Below, piece after piece: positions 17,385-28,412 of a DNA stretch of 64,000 bases. Positions within the stretch are counted from its first letter, which is position 1; each line of letters begins with the position of its first letter. This DNA is from Chloropicon primus. Lineage: Eukaryota > Chlorophyta > Chloropicophyceae > Chloropicales > Chloropicaceae. The stretch is taken from assembly GCA_023205875.1 (NCBI GenBank), contig CP060770.1:184501-248500 (forward strand), read 5' to 3'. Below the pieces are notes generated by a model. It searched no databases. It saw only the letters and a program-made list of their open reading frames with translations, and was not told the DNA's origin. Both the position numbers and the translations under genes were made by a program.

Positions 17385-18515
17385 GAATGAACGATTCCCT
17401 TCGACCAATCCACGCTCTCAGGATGCCAAACAACTTGCTCCGTGCTCCCAATGCCTTCCGCCGTCAATGCCCTGCACAAGGAGGTCGAAACGAGAACAAA
17501 ACAAATGGACGTCTCAGTCTTTGCGATACTCAATACGACGCCAACCGTTTCGAGTGACGACTCTTTCGGAAGATCACGACCTAATACGTCGCACTGTTCC
17601 CTCTCTCGACCCCTTACGACCACGACACGACCCCTGGATCGCCTTGAACCCCAGCCTCTCCTCGCTTCCGGCCTAGGCATTGGTCTTCTTCTCAAGCGCA
17701 AGATCCTCAAATGGGGTCCAAATCTTTCGAACGACGGGTCTATCGAAAGAGGAGAAGGCGACTCTTCGTTTCGTAACGCTTTCTGTCGCACTCAAAAGCC
17801 TCGTCGCTCTCCTTACCTTCGAGTTTGCCTCGCTCCTCTTCGCTCCTCTGCGTGGGATCCCAAGGACAAGAAATGGAGACGAAATTTGGGGATCTCAACG
17901 GCGGTCGAGACGGCGGTCGAGACATCAAGCAAAGGAGGTGAGTTTGAGTGGAAATGACGGAGAGGTTGGGTCTCTGGAGGAAAGTGATGAAGTCGAAGAC
18001 GAAATAATATTGTGTCCTCTTTCCAAAGACTCCTCTCTCGAAGGATTTGAAGCCGTTTTGAGGATTTGAGAGACGAAAGATTGCATGCTTGCCATGAAAA
18101 TGTGCTCTGACATCTGGCGGACTCTTGGTGTGGTTTTGACGACAGGCATCGGGTCGAAGCCAGAGTTGGCCCACGCAGTGCGACGCTACGTTCCACGATC
18201 TTTCGTTTGGCTGGTCCCTTGACGCACTTGGCTCTCTGCTGTGTTCGCTTGGCTCGAGGACTTGACTCCTTTGTTTGAAACACTCGGCCGAGTGTGTGAG
18301 AGGGTGGAGGAGCCTGAGGACCCCCAGGCTGGAGGAAAGCTGAAGACGAGTGTGAACCCGCTGCTTCAGGCGAAGTCTAAGGAGGTCGAGGGATTGAGGA
18401 CGCCGGCACACCTTGGTGTTGAGGGGGTGCCAGGCCTTGGTGCAAGAAGCGTCCTTGCTGAGGACTTGTGAGAAGGGGAGTTCGAGGAGGGAAGGTTAAG
18501 GGAAGGAGGCACCCG
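17385..18515. promoter_or_regulatory. Divergent leaders of uL23m and ABCA with three motif copies
   Basis: No coding gene is seen. One motif copy is in minus sense (17550..17582, for uL23m). Two are in plus sense (17719..17750 and 18011..18044, for ABCA). A probable ABCA leader intron runs 17938..18145 (gtgagt to gacgacag, 208 nt) around the last copy. Short overlapping frames here are not supported as genes. Confidence 0.55.
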
Positions 18516-21500
18516 ATGGGCCAAAGAAAATTAGGGCAGCACACCAATGCTGTCATCAAAAAGAATGTCTCGCAGCAAAGGACAAAGAAGGGCTTCAACG
18601 CTTGTTTGGTGGTTTCACCTCTCGTACTGTGCGGCCTGCTCTTCGGCTTGCAGCTCGCGATCAACTATCTGTTCCTCGATAGACCGGAGTTCAGGTGCGG
18701 GTGCAAGTGCTTGGACTGCTGCATCACATCGCCGGAAGGGTTCGAGACGTGCTACCAGAACGAGCCCGAGAAATGCCTCGTGGCGGACTCCTGCAAGAGG
18801 AGGGACTACGATCAGTGCACCATCGCGTACTCGACGCCTCAGCAGTTTAGTTTTTGTGAGATCAAGGACCCATACCGGTGGCCATCACAACTCCAGATGC
18901 CTGACTCTATCTTCCACAACGAGACGAACTGGGAATCGGAGACCCAACTGAGAGCGCACACCCTGGTCACAGGCAGGACGCCTGCCTTGGACGAATTGAC
19001 GGCGAGGCTGGTGCAGCAGAAAAGCGTCGAGCCCGAAGTCTTCTCCGAGCTGATTGACTTGACCAGCTCGCTTTGGGCGAGCAAGGCCATGGACGGAGGC
19101 GTTGGCGGTGGGAGCATGAACGTAGACATGGGGAACATTCAGGCGATGCTCGAGGACTCGAACTTGCTGACGTACGCGCTGTTCTCAAACCCTGAGGTGT
19201 TGACGAAGATGACGGAAGCGGATCTGGTTTACGCCACCCCCTTCTGGAACGACCGCCCGGTCGCGTTCTTTGACAGCGCGTTCAGCGTGCCAAGGATGAT
19301 GCATTACTTGCAGAAGAACTGCTCTGCGGTGAGCGTGTCCCCGGGGGAGGACACGCATTGCGCGGAGCTTGATCTGGTCAACACGTTGACCAGGAAAGAC
19401 ATGAACGAAAGGCAGTACTGTGGTTTCGAGAAAGCTGTGATCACACAGCAGGTGGACTGCGAGGGGAAGGGGTATCCTTTGATGGAGTACTCCACCGGCT
19501 GGGACTTCGGGCTGACCACCGAAAACAACTTTGACCTGATTGTCGCGTACAACGATTCTGGCCTCAGGAGGGACCAGCGAGAGGAAGGGCCCGATTGGCA
19601 GAACCGTGCGACGGAGCAGATTAATATGGCTACCCAAGCTTTCGTGAAGTGGGTGCTTGGCGACGAATACTCGGTGAAGTTGCGGGCGCTGAGAGACATG
19701 CCTAGGGAAAAGAAGGGGCTCACCCTGGACTTTGCGTCTTTGCTTGGGCCCGTCTTTTACGTCCTGCTTTTCCAACTCCCGGCGCCATCCATGCTGGTGA
19801 CCCTGATCCAGGAGAAGGAAAACAAGGTTCTGACCAGAATGAAGATGCAAGGGATGTCGCCCCTCGCCCACTACATCGGGTGCTACCTGTGGAACCTCCT
19901 GCTCTGGGTTCTCTTCATGGTCATCACCCTCATTTCTGGCTACGCCGTGTACGACCTCAAGTTCTTCACGCTCTCTGACGCGGGCTTGCTGATCGTCTTC
20001 ATCCTGCTGTATGGGAACCTGCAGATCGCCTTTGTGTTCATCCTTTCCCACGTGTTCAAGAAGTCCAAAAGCGCTGCGGTTTCTGGAAACCTGTGGCTCA
20101 TGCTGAGCGGCTACCTCTGCGGCACCCTGTTCACGCCGATGATTGCGAAGGACAGGTGGTACATGGTTTTCTTGGAGCTCATTCCCACGCTTGGATTGTT
20201 CAGGGGGCTCTTTGAGTTTGCCGAGTATGCCTTCTTGGGGGCGTACACGGGAAACGCTGGGATGAATTGGAGCAAGTTCTCCGACCACAAGAACGGCATG
20301 GAAGCAGTCATGCTGATCTTCTTCTTCGAGTGGATCGTTTTCGTGGTCATCGGCGTCCTCATGCACGACGAGAGTTACTGGAGGATGGTTTTCGGGAGGC
20401 CCAAGTCGTCGTCCTCGAAGCAGGGCAAGTTCGTCGAGATGACCGAGATGAACAAGGAGAAGATCTCTCCCCTTGAGATCGAAACGGAGGTGCAGGAGGA
20501 GGACGTGGCGGAGGAGAGGAGGAAGGTCAGAGCCCTCGAGGGGTCTGAGAACAAGGGTCCGATCTTGGCATCGAACCTGAGAAAGGTTTACAAGGTCGGG
20601 GCTTCGGAGAAAGTGGCGTGCAACGGGGTCGACCTCGGCGTCGAGGAGGGCGAATGCATTGGCCTTCTTGGTCCAAATGGCGCAGGAAAGACGACTTTGA
20701 TTAACATGCTTGTGGGCTACGTGGAGCCCACGGAGGGAGAAGCTTATGTCAGCAACCTGAACATCCGGCATGACAAGTCGAAGATATTCGAGAGCTTGGG
20801 AGTTTGCCCTCAGTTTGATGTCCTGTGGCCCGAGCTCACGGCAAACCAGCACCTCCTGTTTTATGGCAGGATCAAGGGCCTCCAAGGGCAGGAACTCGAG
20901 CGTGCTGTGGACGAAGCCCTGAAATCGGTGAACTTGTTGGATGTCAAGCACAAGAACGCCGGGTCTTACAGTGGAGGAATGAAGAGACGCCTCAGCGTCG
21001 CGATCAGCCTGATAGGAAAGCCCAAGGTCGTGTTCTTGGACGAACCCACGACGGGGCTTGACCCTGCCTCGAGGAGGGAGCTTTGGGCGACCATCAACAA
21101 GGCGAGGGACTACGCCTCTGTGGTGCTGACGACGCATTCCATGGAGGAAGCCCAGGCTCTGTGCGACCGAGTGGGCATTTTCATCAACGGGAGGTTGAGG
21201 TGCATCGGTACCCCCACCAATCTCACCAACAGGTTTGGGGAGTACATCCTTCTCACGACTTCCATGGGCGAAGGGGTTGGCGAGGAAAGGGTTGCTGCCT
21301 ACTTGAAGTCCAACCTGACCCCCAACGCAAAGGAGGTTTACTCCTTCAACGGCATTCAGAAGTTCGAGTTGCCATCGCAGGACGTTCAGTACTCCCAGAT
21401 TTTCGACCACATGTCGAAAGCCAAGGGCCAAGGAATGGTCACGGACTGGGGAGTCTCCACGGCCTCGCTCGAGGATGTGTTCCTCAAGGTTGCAGCACAG

Positions 21501-21521
21501 TACATGAACTTCGACGGATGA
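18516..21521 (+). CDS. ABCA-family half transporter
   Basis: A single-exon protein of 1001 aa from ATG 18516. One N-terminal span (VVSPLVLCGLLFGLQLAIN) is followed by a large Cys-rich lumenal or extracellular loop starting CGCKCLDCC. A cluster of about six helices follows, residues about 410 to 630, then one ATP-binding domain. Its motifs are GLLGPNGAGKTTLINML (Walker A, near 720), SYSGGMKRRLSVAISL (signature, near 820) and VVFLDEPTTGLDP (Walker B). The half size and the CGCKC loop fit the plant ABCA2-12 (ATH) group, which moves lipids or fatty acids across ER-type membranes. Substrate not determinable here. Confidence 0.93.
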   Translation: MGQRKLGQHTNAVIKKNVSQQRTKKGFNACLVVSPLVLCGLLFGLQLAINYLFLDRPEFRCGCKCLDCCITSPEGFETCYQNEPEKCLVADSCKRRDYDQCTIAYSTPQQFSFCEIKDPYRWPSQLQMPDSIFHNETNWESETQLRAHTLVTGRTPALDELTARLVQQKSVEPEVFSELIDLTSSLWASKAMDGGVGGGSMNVDMGNIQAMLEDSNLLTYALFSNPEVLTKMTEADLVYATPFWNDRPVAFFDSAFSVPRMMHYLQKNCSAVSVSPGEDTHCAELDLVNTLTRKDMNERQYCGFEKAVITQQVDCEGKGYPLMEYSTGWDFGLTTENNFDLIVAYNDSGLRRDQREEGPDWQNRATEQINMATQAFVKWVLGDEYSVKLRALRDMPREKKGLTLDFASLLGPVFYVLLFQLPAPSMLVTLIQEKENKVLTRMKMQGMSPLAHYIGCYLWNLLLWVLFMVITLISGYAVYDLKFFTLSDAGLLIVFILLYGNLQIAFVFILSHVFKKSKSAAVSGNLWLMLSGYLCGTLFTPMIAKDRWYMVFLELIPTLGLFRGLFEFAEYAFLGAYTGNAGMNWSKFSDHKNGMEAVMLIFFFEWIVFVVIGVLMHDESYWRMVFGRPKSSSSKQGKFVEMTEMNKEKISPLEIETEVQEEDVAEERRKVRALEGSENKGPILASNLRKVYKVGASEKVACNGVDLGVEEGECIGLLGPNGAGKTTLINMLVGYVEPTEGEAYVSNLNIRHDKSKIFESLGVCPQFDVLWPELTANQHLLFYGRIKGLQGQELERAVDEALKSVNLLDVKHKNAGSYSGGMKRRLSVAISLIGKPKVVFLDEPTTGLDPASRRELWATINKARDYASVVLTTHSMEEAQALCDRVGIFINGRLRCIGTPTNLTNRFGEYILLTTSMGEGVGEERVAAYLKSNLTPNAKEVYSFNGIQKFELPSQDVQYSQIFDHMSKAKGQGMVTDWGVSTASLEDVFLKVAAQYMNFDG

Positions 21522-21668
21522 TGATGGAAAAGCATGAAACGATGCTATATTATCATAAAATTGCTTGCAATCCACTATGGCTTCTTCGTTTGGTGCGCTA
21601 AAGGTGAATCATTCAAAAGAAATAGCAACGAACAGGAGGACAATCTCTCATCATCATCATCATCATCA

Positions 21669-21701
<33 letters not shown>

Positions 21702-21811
21702 ACAACTCCAATCCCAGAGAGAGAGAGAAAGAGAGAGTCAAAGAAAGAAAGGCAGAGACAAGAAGAAGGAGAAGAAAAGCAATTCACCATCGTCATTCAT
21801 CCATCCATCCC

Positions 21812-21852
<41 letters not shown>

Positions 21853-21943
21853 GTCTGTCTTTCTCCTGGTTGAACTTCACAACTCAAAACAGAGCAAAGT
21901 CGTGAGGAAGTTTGGTCAGAGGCCCCAGCAGCAGGCGACCAAG
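21522..21943 (+). promoter_or_regulatory. Leader of CEP164-like gene with microsatellites and dispersed repeat
   Basis: CAT and CT microsatellites (about 21650..21693 and 21811..21848) surround a complex stretch at 21700..21842. That stretch is repeated in reverse orientation at 34442..34602 upstream of OGDH. A 47-bp block (21737..21783) is identical in both. No copy of the conserved 33-bp motif was found. Confidence 0.65.
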
Positions 21944-23980
21944 ATGCCACCCAGTACTGAGATAGTACCGGTAGACTCCGCTCCCAGAGAGGAGCAGGCC
22001 TCAACATCTGTAGCAGACGAGCTCACAGGGACTCCAACTCACCTCAAGCCCACAGCAAACTTGCCCAAAGGCAGCGAGGTAAGTTCAAACACAAAGAGCT
22101 TTGGGGGCCTTGACTACTTGGTCTTTGTTACAAGATAAAGGGACACACGAAAAGCTTGGACGTGGAAAGAGTTTAGCTTCATCCACCTGCATTGACAAAG
22201 CATTGGCCTGACTTTTCCCATCCCTTCTCTCTCTCTCTCTCTCTCTCTTTGAACTTGGTCCTCTCCTGGTCTTGGTCTTCTTGGTTTTGCCAACTTGCCA
22301 TGGTTTCAAAAGGTGTCTGAGGTAGCCACCAGGTTGGGCATTGACCCCGTCTATGACACGGACTTGTTGTACATTGCTGAAGAGTTCCTGCTGACGCCTC
22401 TGCCATGTAAGTAGCATCTTTGGACATTCACCTTGGACCATTGGTTTTTGAGTTTGACAAAGGAGGTATGCTGACACAGTCGTTGACTCTTGCTCCTCTT
22501 CGCAGTGGGCTGGACAGAGTACAGCAACGATGACGGCCGAATTTATTACTTCAATGAGAAGAGCAGAGCTACCCAGGTGAGTCCACACATCTTTGCCTTT
22601 CCCTTGAAGCGTTGTTGGGGACTGGATACTGAACGAAACCGCTTCGGTTGACTCGCTGGCGCTCGTGCCAACCACTAGTGGGACCACCCGCTCGAAGACT
22701 ACTACAAGGGCATTGTCTTCATGCGCAAGATTGGTTACAATGTCCTGGAGAGGAAGATGCAGGAGCATCCACCAACGCCAGCAGAAGTCAGAGAGATGGC
22801 CAAGTATTATGGAGTGAACTTGTACGAGGAGTGGTCGATCATACCTTTTGTGAAGCTGACGGTAAACGCTCCGCTGCCACCAGAGTGGGAGGAGTACGAG
22901 GAGGAAGACGGGTCGAATTGCTACGTTCACGTCAAGACAGGGAACAAGAGCACAAAGGTGAGTCACGTTCAGAATTGTTCTTCCTGGTCTTGCTTCTTAC
23001 GACGACGCCTCGGGCCGTGTTTCTCTAACGTCGATTGCGTATCCCTTTCTTCATCATAACGGTCGTTCCAGCACCCTTTGGACGCTTACTTCTTGGAGGT
23101 GATCCGACAGAAGAGGTCCGAGGTGAACCAGGGAGCGAGCGATGGCGGCAAGAAGCTGAAGATCGACTTTGCGAAGTACTCGAGCTTCAACGACGAGACG
23201 ATACCGGAGCCTTGGATCGAGTTCTATGACAAGACCCTCGGAAAGAAGTTTTACTTCAACTTTGTAGCGAACGAGAGGACCTACCACCACCCATCTTTCA
23301 TCATGAGGTCAGACGTGATGCAGGACGCCTCGGTGCTGATCCAGGCCTGCGCCAGGAGCTGGCTCGCGCGCAAGAGGAGAGAGGACCAAAAGATGTCCGA
23401 CTCTGCGCGGGTCATCCAACGCAGCTGGAACCGAAGAAAGGAGAGGAAGGAGGGGAGGAAGCTTTTGGAGATCATGAAGTACAGGGACAATACCCCTCAG
23501 ATCGTGCTGATCCAGAGAAGCTTCAAGAAGCACTTGGTGGAGAAGAGGGAGACGGAGAAGAAGGAGGCGGATGCCGCGGTAAAAATACAATCTCACTGGA
23601 GGGGGAAGCAAGCCAGGTCCAGCGTGCCCGCCACTCTGAACAGGAAGAAGGCGGGCAAGCTGCCTGACATCTCCATGGAGCTTGGGAAGAGCGCGAGGAG
23701 CGAGACTTTGGGCAAGATCGAGGATTCCATCCAAAAGATGAACGCCTTCGCGCTGCCCCCCGAGCCCTTGCTAGAACCAAGCCTCCTGCAAGCCGAGTCG
23801 AGTAACTCCACGATACTCTCCGTCAAGAAACTGAAACCAAAGCCAGCAAAGAAGAGGCGGAAGAGAAGGAGCACGATGGTTGGTGGCGGTCGCAGGGCAT
23901 CGGTGGCCGGAGGATCCTCCGCCCGAAGAGCTTCGATCGCTGGAGGCCGAAGAGGATCCGTGGCAGGAAGTAAAAAGTAA
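21944..23980 (+). CDS. WW- and IQ-motif protein, CEP164-like
   Basis: Five exons, 21944..22078, 22313..22406, 22506..22576, 22679..22957 and 23072..23980, encode 495 aa; all junctions keep frame. Three WW-type modules are visible: LGWTEYSNDDGRIYYFNEKS, LPPEWEEYEEEDGSNCYVHV and EPWIEFYDKTLGKKFYFN. Four IQ motifs follow (VLIQACARSWLARKRR, RVIQRSWNRRK, VLIQRSFKKHL, VKIQSHWRGKQAR). The C-terminus is basic, with repeated RRASVAGG / RRASIAGG stretches that could be phosphosites. The first WW with its preceding helix resembles CEP164, a distal-appendage protein needed for cilium assembly, while the IQ motifs predict calmodulin or centrin binding. The CEP164 assignment is likely, not certain. Confidence 0.75.
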
Positions 23981-24683
23981 AAGTAAGCGCTTACCAAGAA
24001 GCCTTTTTCTTGCTTGCCAAACCCAAATCAAAATTCTTCTTTTGTCGCATCACCATCATTGTCATCATGAAGAAGGGAAGAGGAGGAGATGCCCTTCCGT
24101 GCTGGAAAGGCAAACGAGAAGCAGCCACCTCCACACGACCTCTCTCTCTCTCTCTCTCCTTTCAAAGATGATGAGGATGATGATGTTGATCCTCCTCCGT
24201 CATCTCCCTTTCCTAGGACGCGGCGTCCTTCCACTTAACGTCTAAAAAAAACGACAAACAATGAAATTTGCGGGGGAAAAAATTAACGACCGAGCACGAA
24301 CTCGAGGCCCCGCGGCCTAGTCCAGCAAAGGTTGTTGCAGACTTCCAACAATTCTTGCTGTCGTATAGGATTCAAAACACCGAGGCCATTGAATTGCCTA
24401 CACCTTGCATCCTTTGCTGCTTGCTGCTCCACAAGACTTGAGGTAGAGACGAAGCTTTCCCAAGAAGACACTTGGCAATAGCATAGGCATCAACACCAGC
24501 AGCATCAGCACCAACAGCAACATCTTTGTGTCACCCTTTCTTTTGAGCATGAGCTTCAGCAGTAGAGCGTGAGGGAGAAGAGAGGCAGGGAGATACGATA
24601 CACGGGAGGATTCAGCATCCCCTCAAGTTTGTTAAAGGGAGAGAGCCCGAACGAACTGGAAAATATTTTCAGAGTGGGACAAG
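23981..24683. other. Intergenic region without recognised gene
   Basis: About 700 bp between the CEP164-like gene and the Thr-Pro protein. It holds a CT tract (24138..24158), GAT repeats and an A-rich stretch near 24243. No gene, RNA or motif copy was recognised. Confidence 0.5.
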
Positions 24684-26786
24684 ATGACATCTTTTTCGTC
24701 GAGCAAAGGCCTTGGCGTTGTCCTGGCCTTGGGAATTGCCATCCTTTGTGCCTCAGCAGCGGCACAGGAGGTGGTTTACGAAGGTAGCTTCCAGTGGAGG
24801 GATTACGTAGAGGAAGGGGAGATCGTGTCCGTTCGGCACTTGGTAGGCAACGAAGGAGCCAGTGGGGGGAGCTACCTTGACAGAGAATATGGGGGACATT
24901 CCTTTTATGGTTTCTATGGTGTTCTCGCAGAATTTGATGATCTATTTGAGGAGGAGGCACCTCCTGCACCGGAGCCAGCACCAACACCTCCTACACCAAC
25001 ACCGACTCCAACACCAACACCAACACCAACACCTCCTACACCAACACCAACACCTCCTACACCAACACCCACTCCAACACCAACACCCACTCCAACACCA
25101 ACACCCACTCCCACTCCAACACCCACACCCACACCCACACCAACACCCACTCCAACACCCACTCCAACACCGACACCAACACCGACACCAACACCCACTC
25201 CAACTCCCACTCCAACACCAACACCCACACCAACTCCTACACCAACACCAACACCAACACCAACTCCTACACCCACTCCAACACCCACACCCACTCCTAC
25301 ACCCACTCCTACACCAACACCCACACCCACTCCTACACCCACTCCCACTCCAACACCCACACCCACTCCTACACCCACACCCACACCCACTCCCACACCC
25401 ACACCCACTCCAACACCCACACCAACTCCTACACCCACACCAGCGCCAGCGCCACCAGTGGTACCTCCCACTGTTTCTGGCAGAGCTATCAGCTTCGGGC
25501 CACTGGCATCGTGTGATTACGAGACGAACACTGATGTGACAGGAAAGACAGACGCCAAAGGAAAGTTCAGCTTCGTCGTGCCTGCTGATGCCACCGACAA
25601 CCTCGATGTGATCTCGATTCGCGTCTTTGCTACGAACCAGGATTGCAAAGATACTTTCTCGGGCATGACTTTGGCTGGAGAACTGAAGTCGGTCACCCCC
25701 ACCTCATTCATCGGCGGACATTCCTTGGTGGTCTCCCCAATGTCGACCATTGCGGAAGAGAAGTACGGCTCCGCTTCACCCTCCATCACCGTGGCAACTG
25801 CAGAGTCCATCGTGGCAACTTCCTTCGGTCTGGGAGCGCACAAGTCGACGTCGTTTGATCACATCAATGCCTTGTCTTTGGAAGACAACAGCGTGGCCTT
25901 GGATGTGATGGCGACGACGGCAAAGCTCAACGCGGTAATCAACCTTGGCTCCGGCTACATCGCGAAGAAGGGACAGGCCAACGGCGTCACGGAAGCGTCA
26001 GCGAGGCAGTACATGTACACGGCTCTGACCAGTTACCTCGGGGTGGACCAAGCGTTTGACTTCACCACAACCACCGACACCATACAGGTTCTCAAGAACG
26101 CCCTTGCTTCTTTCGGTGCGGAGATTCTACCGGCAACCAGCAGGAGGGCCTTGCTGCAAGTATCGGAGGATGATCTGAACGCTCTCGCGGACGTTATGCT
26201 CGTCGTTTTCGAGACGGTGGAGAAAAAGAAGTCGGAAGGCACCGACGTGGCCACTGCTGTGGAGGAGCTGACGAAGACCACCATCGCTGCGGAGACAGAA
26301 GTCGTCAAGGACGTGGAGGCCCTCGGGGCGGGAACCTTGACTCCAGAGGCCTTCAAGGATGCCAATACCGCAGAGAAGGTGGAGAGCAAGGTTGCTGCTG
26401 CAGAGGTTCCAGCGACATTCCAGGACAGTCTTGAGGAGGCCCTCACACCTGACACGGCGGTGGTCCTGCCTCCGGCGCCTCCTTCGGGAGGGGACGACAG
26501 CACGACCTTGATCATAATCATCGTTGTTGCCGTTGTTGTCGTTGCTGGTGGCGGAGGAGTCTATGCCTTCTGGTACCGACGTAAGAGGAAGGGCCAGCAG
26601 GTTGCCGTCATGCCCGCCTTGGATGCTACCAAGCTTCCTGACCTCGAGGAAGGATCGAGGGGTGGGTTGCTGCCTCCTTTGGATTCTCCGGGTGGCGGAT
26701 CCAGCGGGGGGAAGGTCAGCGTAATGCCTTTCGTCGCATCTCCACCCTTGAGTCCCACACCAGCGATGCAAAAGAAGGGCCAATGA
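24684..26786 (+). CDS. Surface protein with long Thr-Pro repeat
   Basis: 700 aa. The signal peptide is [17 protein letters not shown]. Residues about 98 to 253 are an almost pure (TP)n tract from about 465 bp of DNA. A folded region follows, beginning [20 protein letters not shown] and reading [15 protein letters not shown] like a carbohydrate-binding or carboxypeptidase-regulatory beta module. A helical region with [11 protein letters not shown], a motif common in green-algal extracellular proteins, comes next. A single membrane span ([18 protein letters not shown]) and a short cytoplasmic tail (YRRKRKGQ) end it. The Thr-Pro rod is probably hydroxylated and glycosylated as in algal wall glycoproteins. 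Likely a type I cell-surface protein; function unknown. Confidence 0.85.
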   Translation: MTSFSSSKGLGVVLALGIAILCASAAAQEVVYEGSFQWRDYVEEGEIVSVRHLVGNEGASGGSYLDREYGGHSFYGFYGVLAEFDDLFEEEAPPAPEPAPTPPTPTPTPTPTPTPTPPTPTPTPPTPTPTPTPTPTPTPTPTPTPTPTPTPTPTPTPTPTPTPTPTPTPTPTPTPTPTPTPTPTPTPTPTPTPTPTPTPTPTPTPTPTPTPTPTPTPTPTPTPTPTPTPTPTPTPTPTPTPTPTPTPTPTPTPAPAPPVVPPTVSGRAISFGPLASCDYETNTDVTGKTDAKGKFSFVVPADATDNLDVISIRVFATNQDCKDTFSGMTLAGELKSVTPTSFIGGHSLVVSPMSTIAEEKYGSASPSITVATAESIVATSFGLGAHKSTSFDHINALSLEDNSVALDVMATTAKLNAVINLGSGYIAKKGQANGVTEASARQYMYTALTSYLGVDQAFDFTTTTDTIQVLKNALASFGAEILPATSRRALLQVSEDDLNALADVMLVVFETVEKKKSEGTDVATAVEELTKTTIAAETEVVKDVEALGAGTLTPEAFKDANTAEKVESKVAAAEVPATFQDSLEEALTPDTAVVLPPAPPSGGDDSTTLIIIIVVAVVVVAGGGGVYAFWYRRKRKGQQVAVMPALDATKLPDLEEGSRGGLLPPLDSPGGGSSGGKVSVMPFVASPPLSPTPAMQKKGQ
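24976..25442 (+). repeat. Thr-Pro coding minisatellite
   Basis: About 465 bp of variants of ACNCCN hexamers (ACACCAACACCCACTCCAAC and similar), all reading Thr-Pro. The irregular mixture of third-base variants shows nested duplications of 12-, 18- and 36-bp units. The opposite strand is open as a Gly-Val repeat, which is a shadow. Confidence 0.95.
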
Positions 26787-26928
26787 GGCCAGCCGCGCCC
26801 CTACGCCGCAGCAATCGGAGGGTTCTTTGGCTTCAGACGCTATCGTAATATCTCGGACCAACAAAAGTTGAAACCAACTTTGCCGCCCTAATGTACTATA
26901 GATTCAGATTCTTCGGTACGCCGTCGTC

Positions 26929-28026
26929 TCAGTATTTGATGATCTTGACCTCAGTCTCAAGCTCGATCCCCGTTTTTGCTTTCACCTTGTCCTTCACGAC
27001 CCTGATGAGCTCCTTCATGTCCCTCGAAGATGTCTCCCTGGTTTCTGTGCACACGAGATAGTTGGCGTGAACCGGTGAGACCATCGCAGTCCCCACGGAG
27101 TAGCCCTTCAAACCCGCTCCGTCGATCAAAGCCCCGGCGGAGGGAACCTGCTCCTGGCCAGGACTGCAAGGCTGCTCCGGATTCCGAAACGTGCAACCGG
27201 CACTCTTGTCCCTCAAGGGCTGTGTCTCATTCCTCCTGTGCATGTAGGCCCGAGCGGTGGCTTTGGCGTTGGCGCTCGCCGCCACCGAGAACGTGCCAGA
27301 AACAATCGCAAAAAGATCATCCATTCCCTGGAACGGTGAAGTCCTGTACGTGAAACCCATATCACTCGACGAGCAACTCCCACTGCCACCCAATTCGAGC
27401 CTCCTGACTTGCCCACTTCTCGTCAGGAACTCCACGGAGGACAGAACCTCACAGGTCTCCCTGCCATTCGCCCCAGCGTTCATGTAGATGGCTCCACCCA
27501 CTGTGCCAGGAATCCCCGTTGCGAATTCGAGGCCACCCCATCCCGCCGTGCTCAGCCTCTGCCCAAGAGTGTTGAATGCATAACCCGAACCAACCTTCAC
27601 TTCAAGCTTGGCTGTCGTCCCATCCACTTCATCCACTTGATCAACATCATCAACATCAACAACAACAAGAGTAACTTCATCATCAACCTGTTGCTGCGTC
27701 GTTGTGGACGCCATCGTCGTCGGTTGCACGATTCCTTTCCTCGGCAAAGGAACATCGTCGCAGGACGTCAACTCGTTCAGGACCACGAGGCCTTGGTACC
27801 CTCGATCATCGAAGAGCAAGTTCGATCCCTTGCCAACGATGAGGACTTTGGCAAAGTTTTGTTTAGCAAAGTGTGCCGCCTGAGTGAGATCTTCCACCGA
27901 GGCGCATCGTGCAAAGTAACGTGCGGGTCCTCCGATGCCCAGCGTCGTGTAACGGCCGAGGGGGACGTTACGTTCCACCTTCAACGCTGTGCAAAGCGGC
28001 ATCCTCCTTGCCCAACCCACCATCAT
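26929..28026 (-). CDS. murB: UDP-N-acetylenolpyruvoylglucosamine reductase (MurB)
   Basis: 365 aa. FAD-binding motifs are YTTLGIGGPARYF, VGKGSNLLFDDRGYQGLVV and ATGIPGTVGGAIYMNAGANG. The C-terminal domain has YRTSPFQ, DKSAGCTFRNP, AGLKGYSVGTAMVSPVHANY and the final ELETEVKIIKY with the conserved Glu. The catalytic proton donor column holds Cys (AGCTF) rather than the E. coli Ser. An insert of about 35 residues rich in Asp and Val (VVVDVDDVDQVDEVDG) follows the first domain. MurB reduces UDP-GlcNAc-enolpyruvate to UDP-MurNAc. In a eukaryote this points to the plastid peptidoglycan pathway kept by some prasinophytes, mosses and glaucophytes. No clear transit peptide is seen; an upstream exon is possible (acceptor-like GGTTGACAG just 5' of the ATG). 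Confidence 0.92.
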   Translation of the reverse strand: MMVGWARRMPLCTALKVERNVPLGRYTTLGIGGPARYFARCASVEDLTQAAHFAKQNFAKVLIVGKGSNLLFDDRGYQGLVVLNELTSCDDVPLPRKGIVQPTTMASTTTQQQVDDEVTLVVVDVDDVDQVDEVDGTTAKLEVKVGSGYAFNTLGQRLSTAGWGGLEFATGIPGTVGGAIYMNAGANGRETCEVLSSVEFLTRSGQVRRLELGGSGSCSSSDMGFTYRTSPFQGMDDLFAIVSGTFSVAASANAKATARAYMHRRNETQPLRDKSAGCTFRNPEQPCSPGQEQVPSAGALIDGAGLKGYSVGTAMVSPVHANYLVCTETRETSSRDMKELIRVVKDKVKAKTGIELETEVKIIKY

Positions 28027-28412
28027 GAGGAATGAGGAGGAGGAGCTCCAGCTGTCAACCCATGAGTTTGAGGAGGGAATGGGGCCTCACTTGACTTGAC
28101 TTTGATGATTGAGAGGAGGAGGGGAGGAGGAGGGGAGGGGAAGAATGGTGGTGCACCTCCCCTTCTCTCTCTCTCTGTGAATGGATCTTGTTCAGTTGGG
28201 ATCTCCACGTTCCTCAAAGGATTGTAGCCATCGATGGTGAGGGGTTGCAGACTTGGAGAGAGAGAGGGAGGAGGAGGGGAGATGGATGGTTGGTTCAATC
28301 GTGTTTGTCATCGGCAGCACAGAAACAAGATCTTGTGCTTGATTCAATCCTCGGCTTGCGTCTCTTTTTACAACACAAAAGTTGTGGAAGGTTTTATACA
28401 TCGGTTGGTTGG
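28027..28412 (-). promoter_or_regulatory. MurB upstream region / ORC5 3' end
   Basis: 386 bp of purine/pyrimidine-skewed sequence that must hold the ORC5 3' UTR and the MurB promoter. A candidate acceptor (GGTTGACAG) lies about 30 bp before the MurB ATG. No motif copy is present. Confidence 0.4.

Noticed and set aside
19185-21575. 796-codon open frame opposite the ABCA transporter
   Set aside because: Shadow of the ABCA gene; no motif, and the plus strand has complete ABC signatures.
24914-25471. Gly-Val repeat protein on the minus strand
   Set aside because: It is only the reverse complement of the Thr-Pro repeat.
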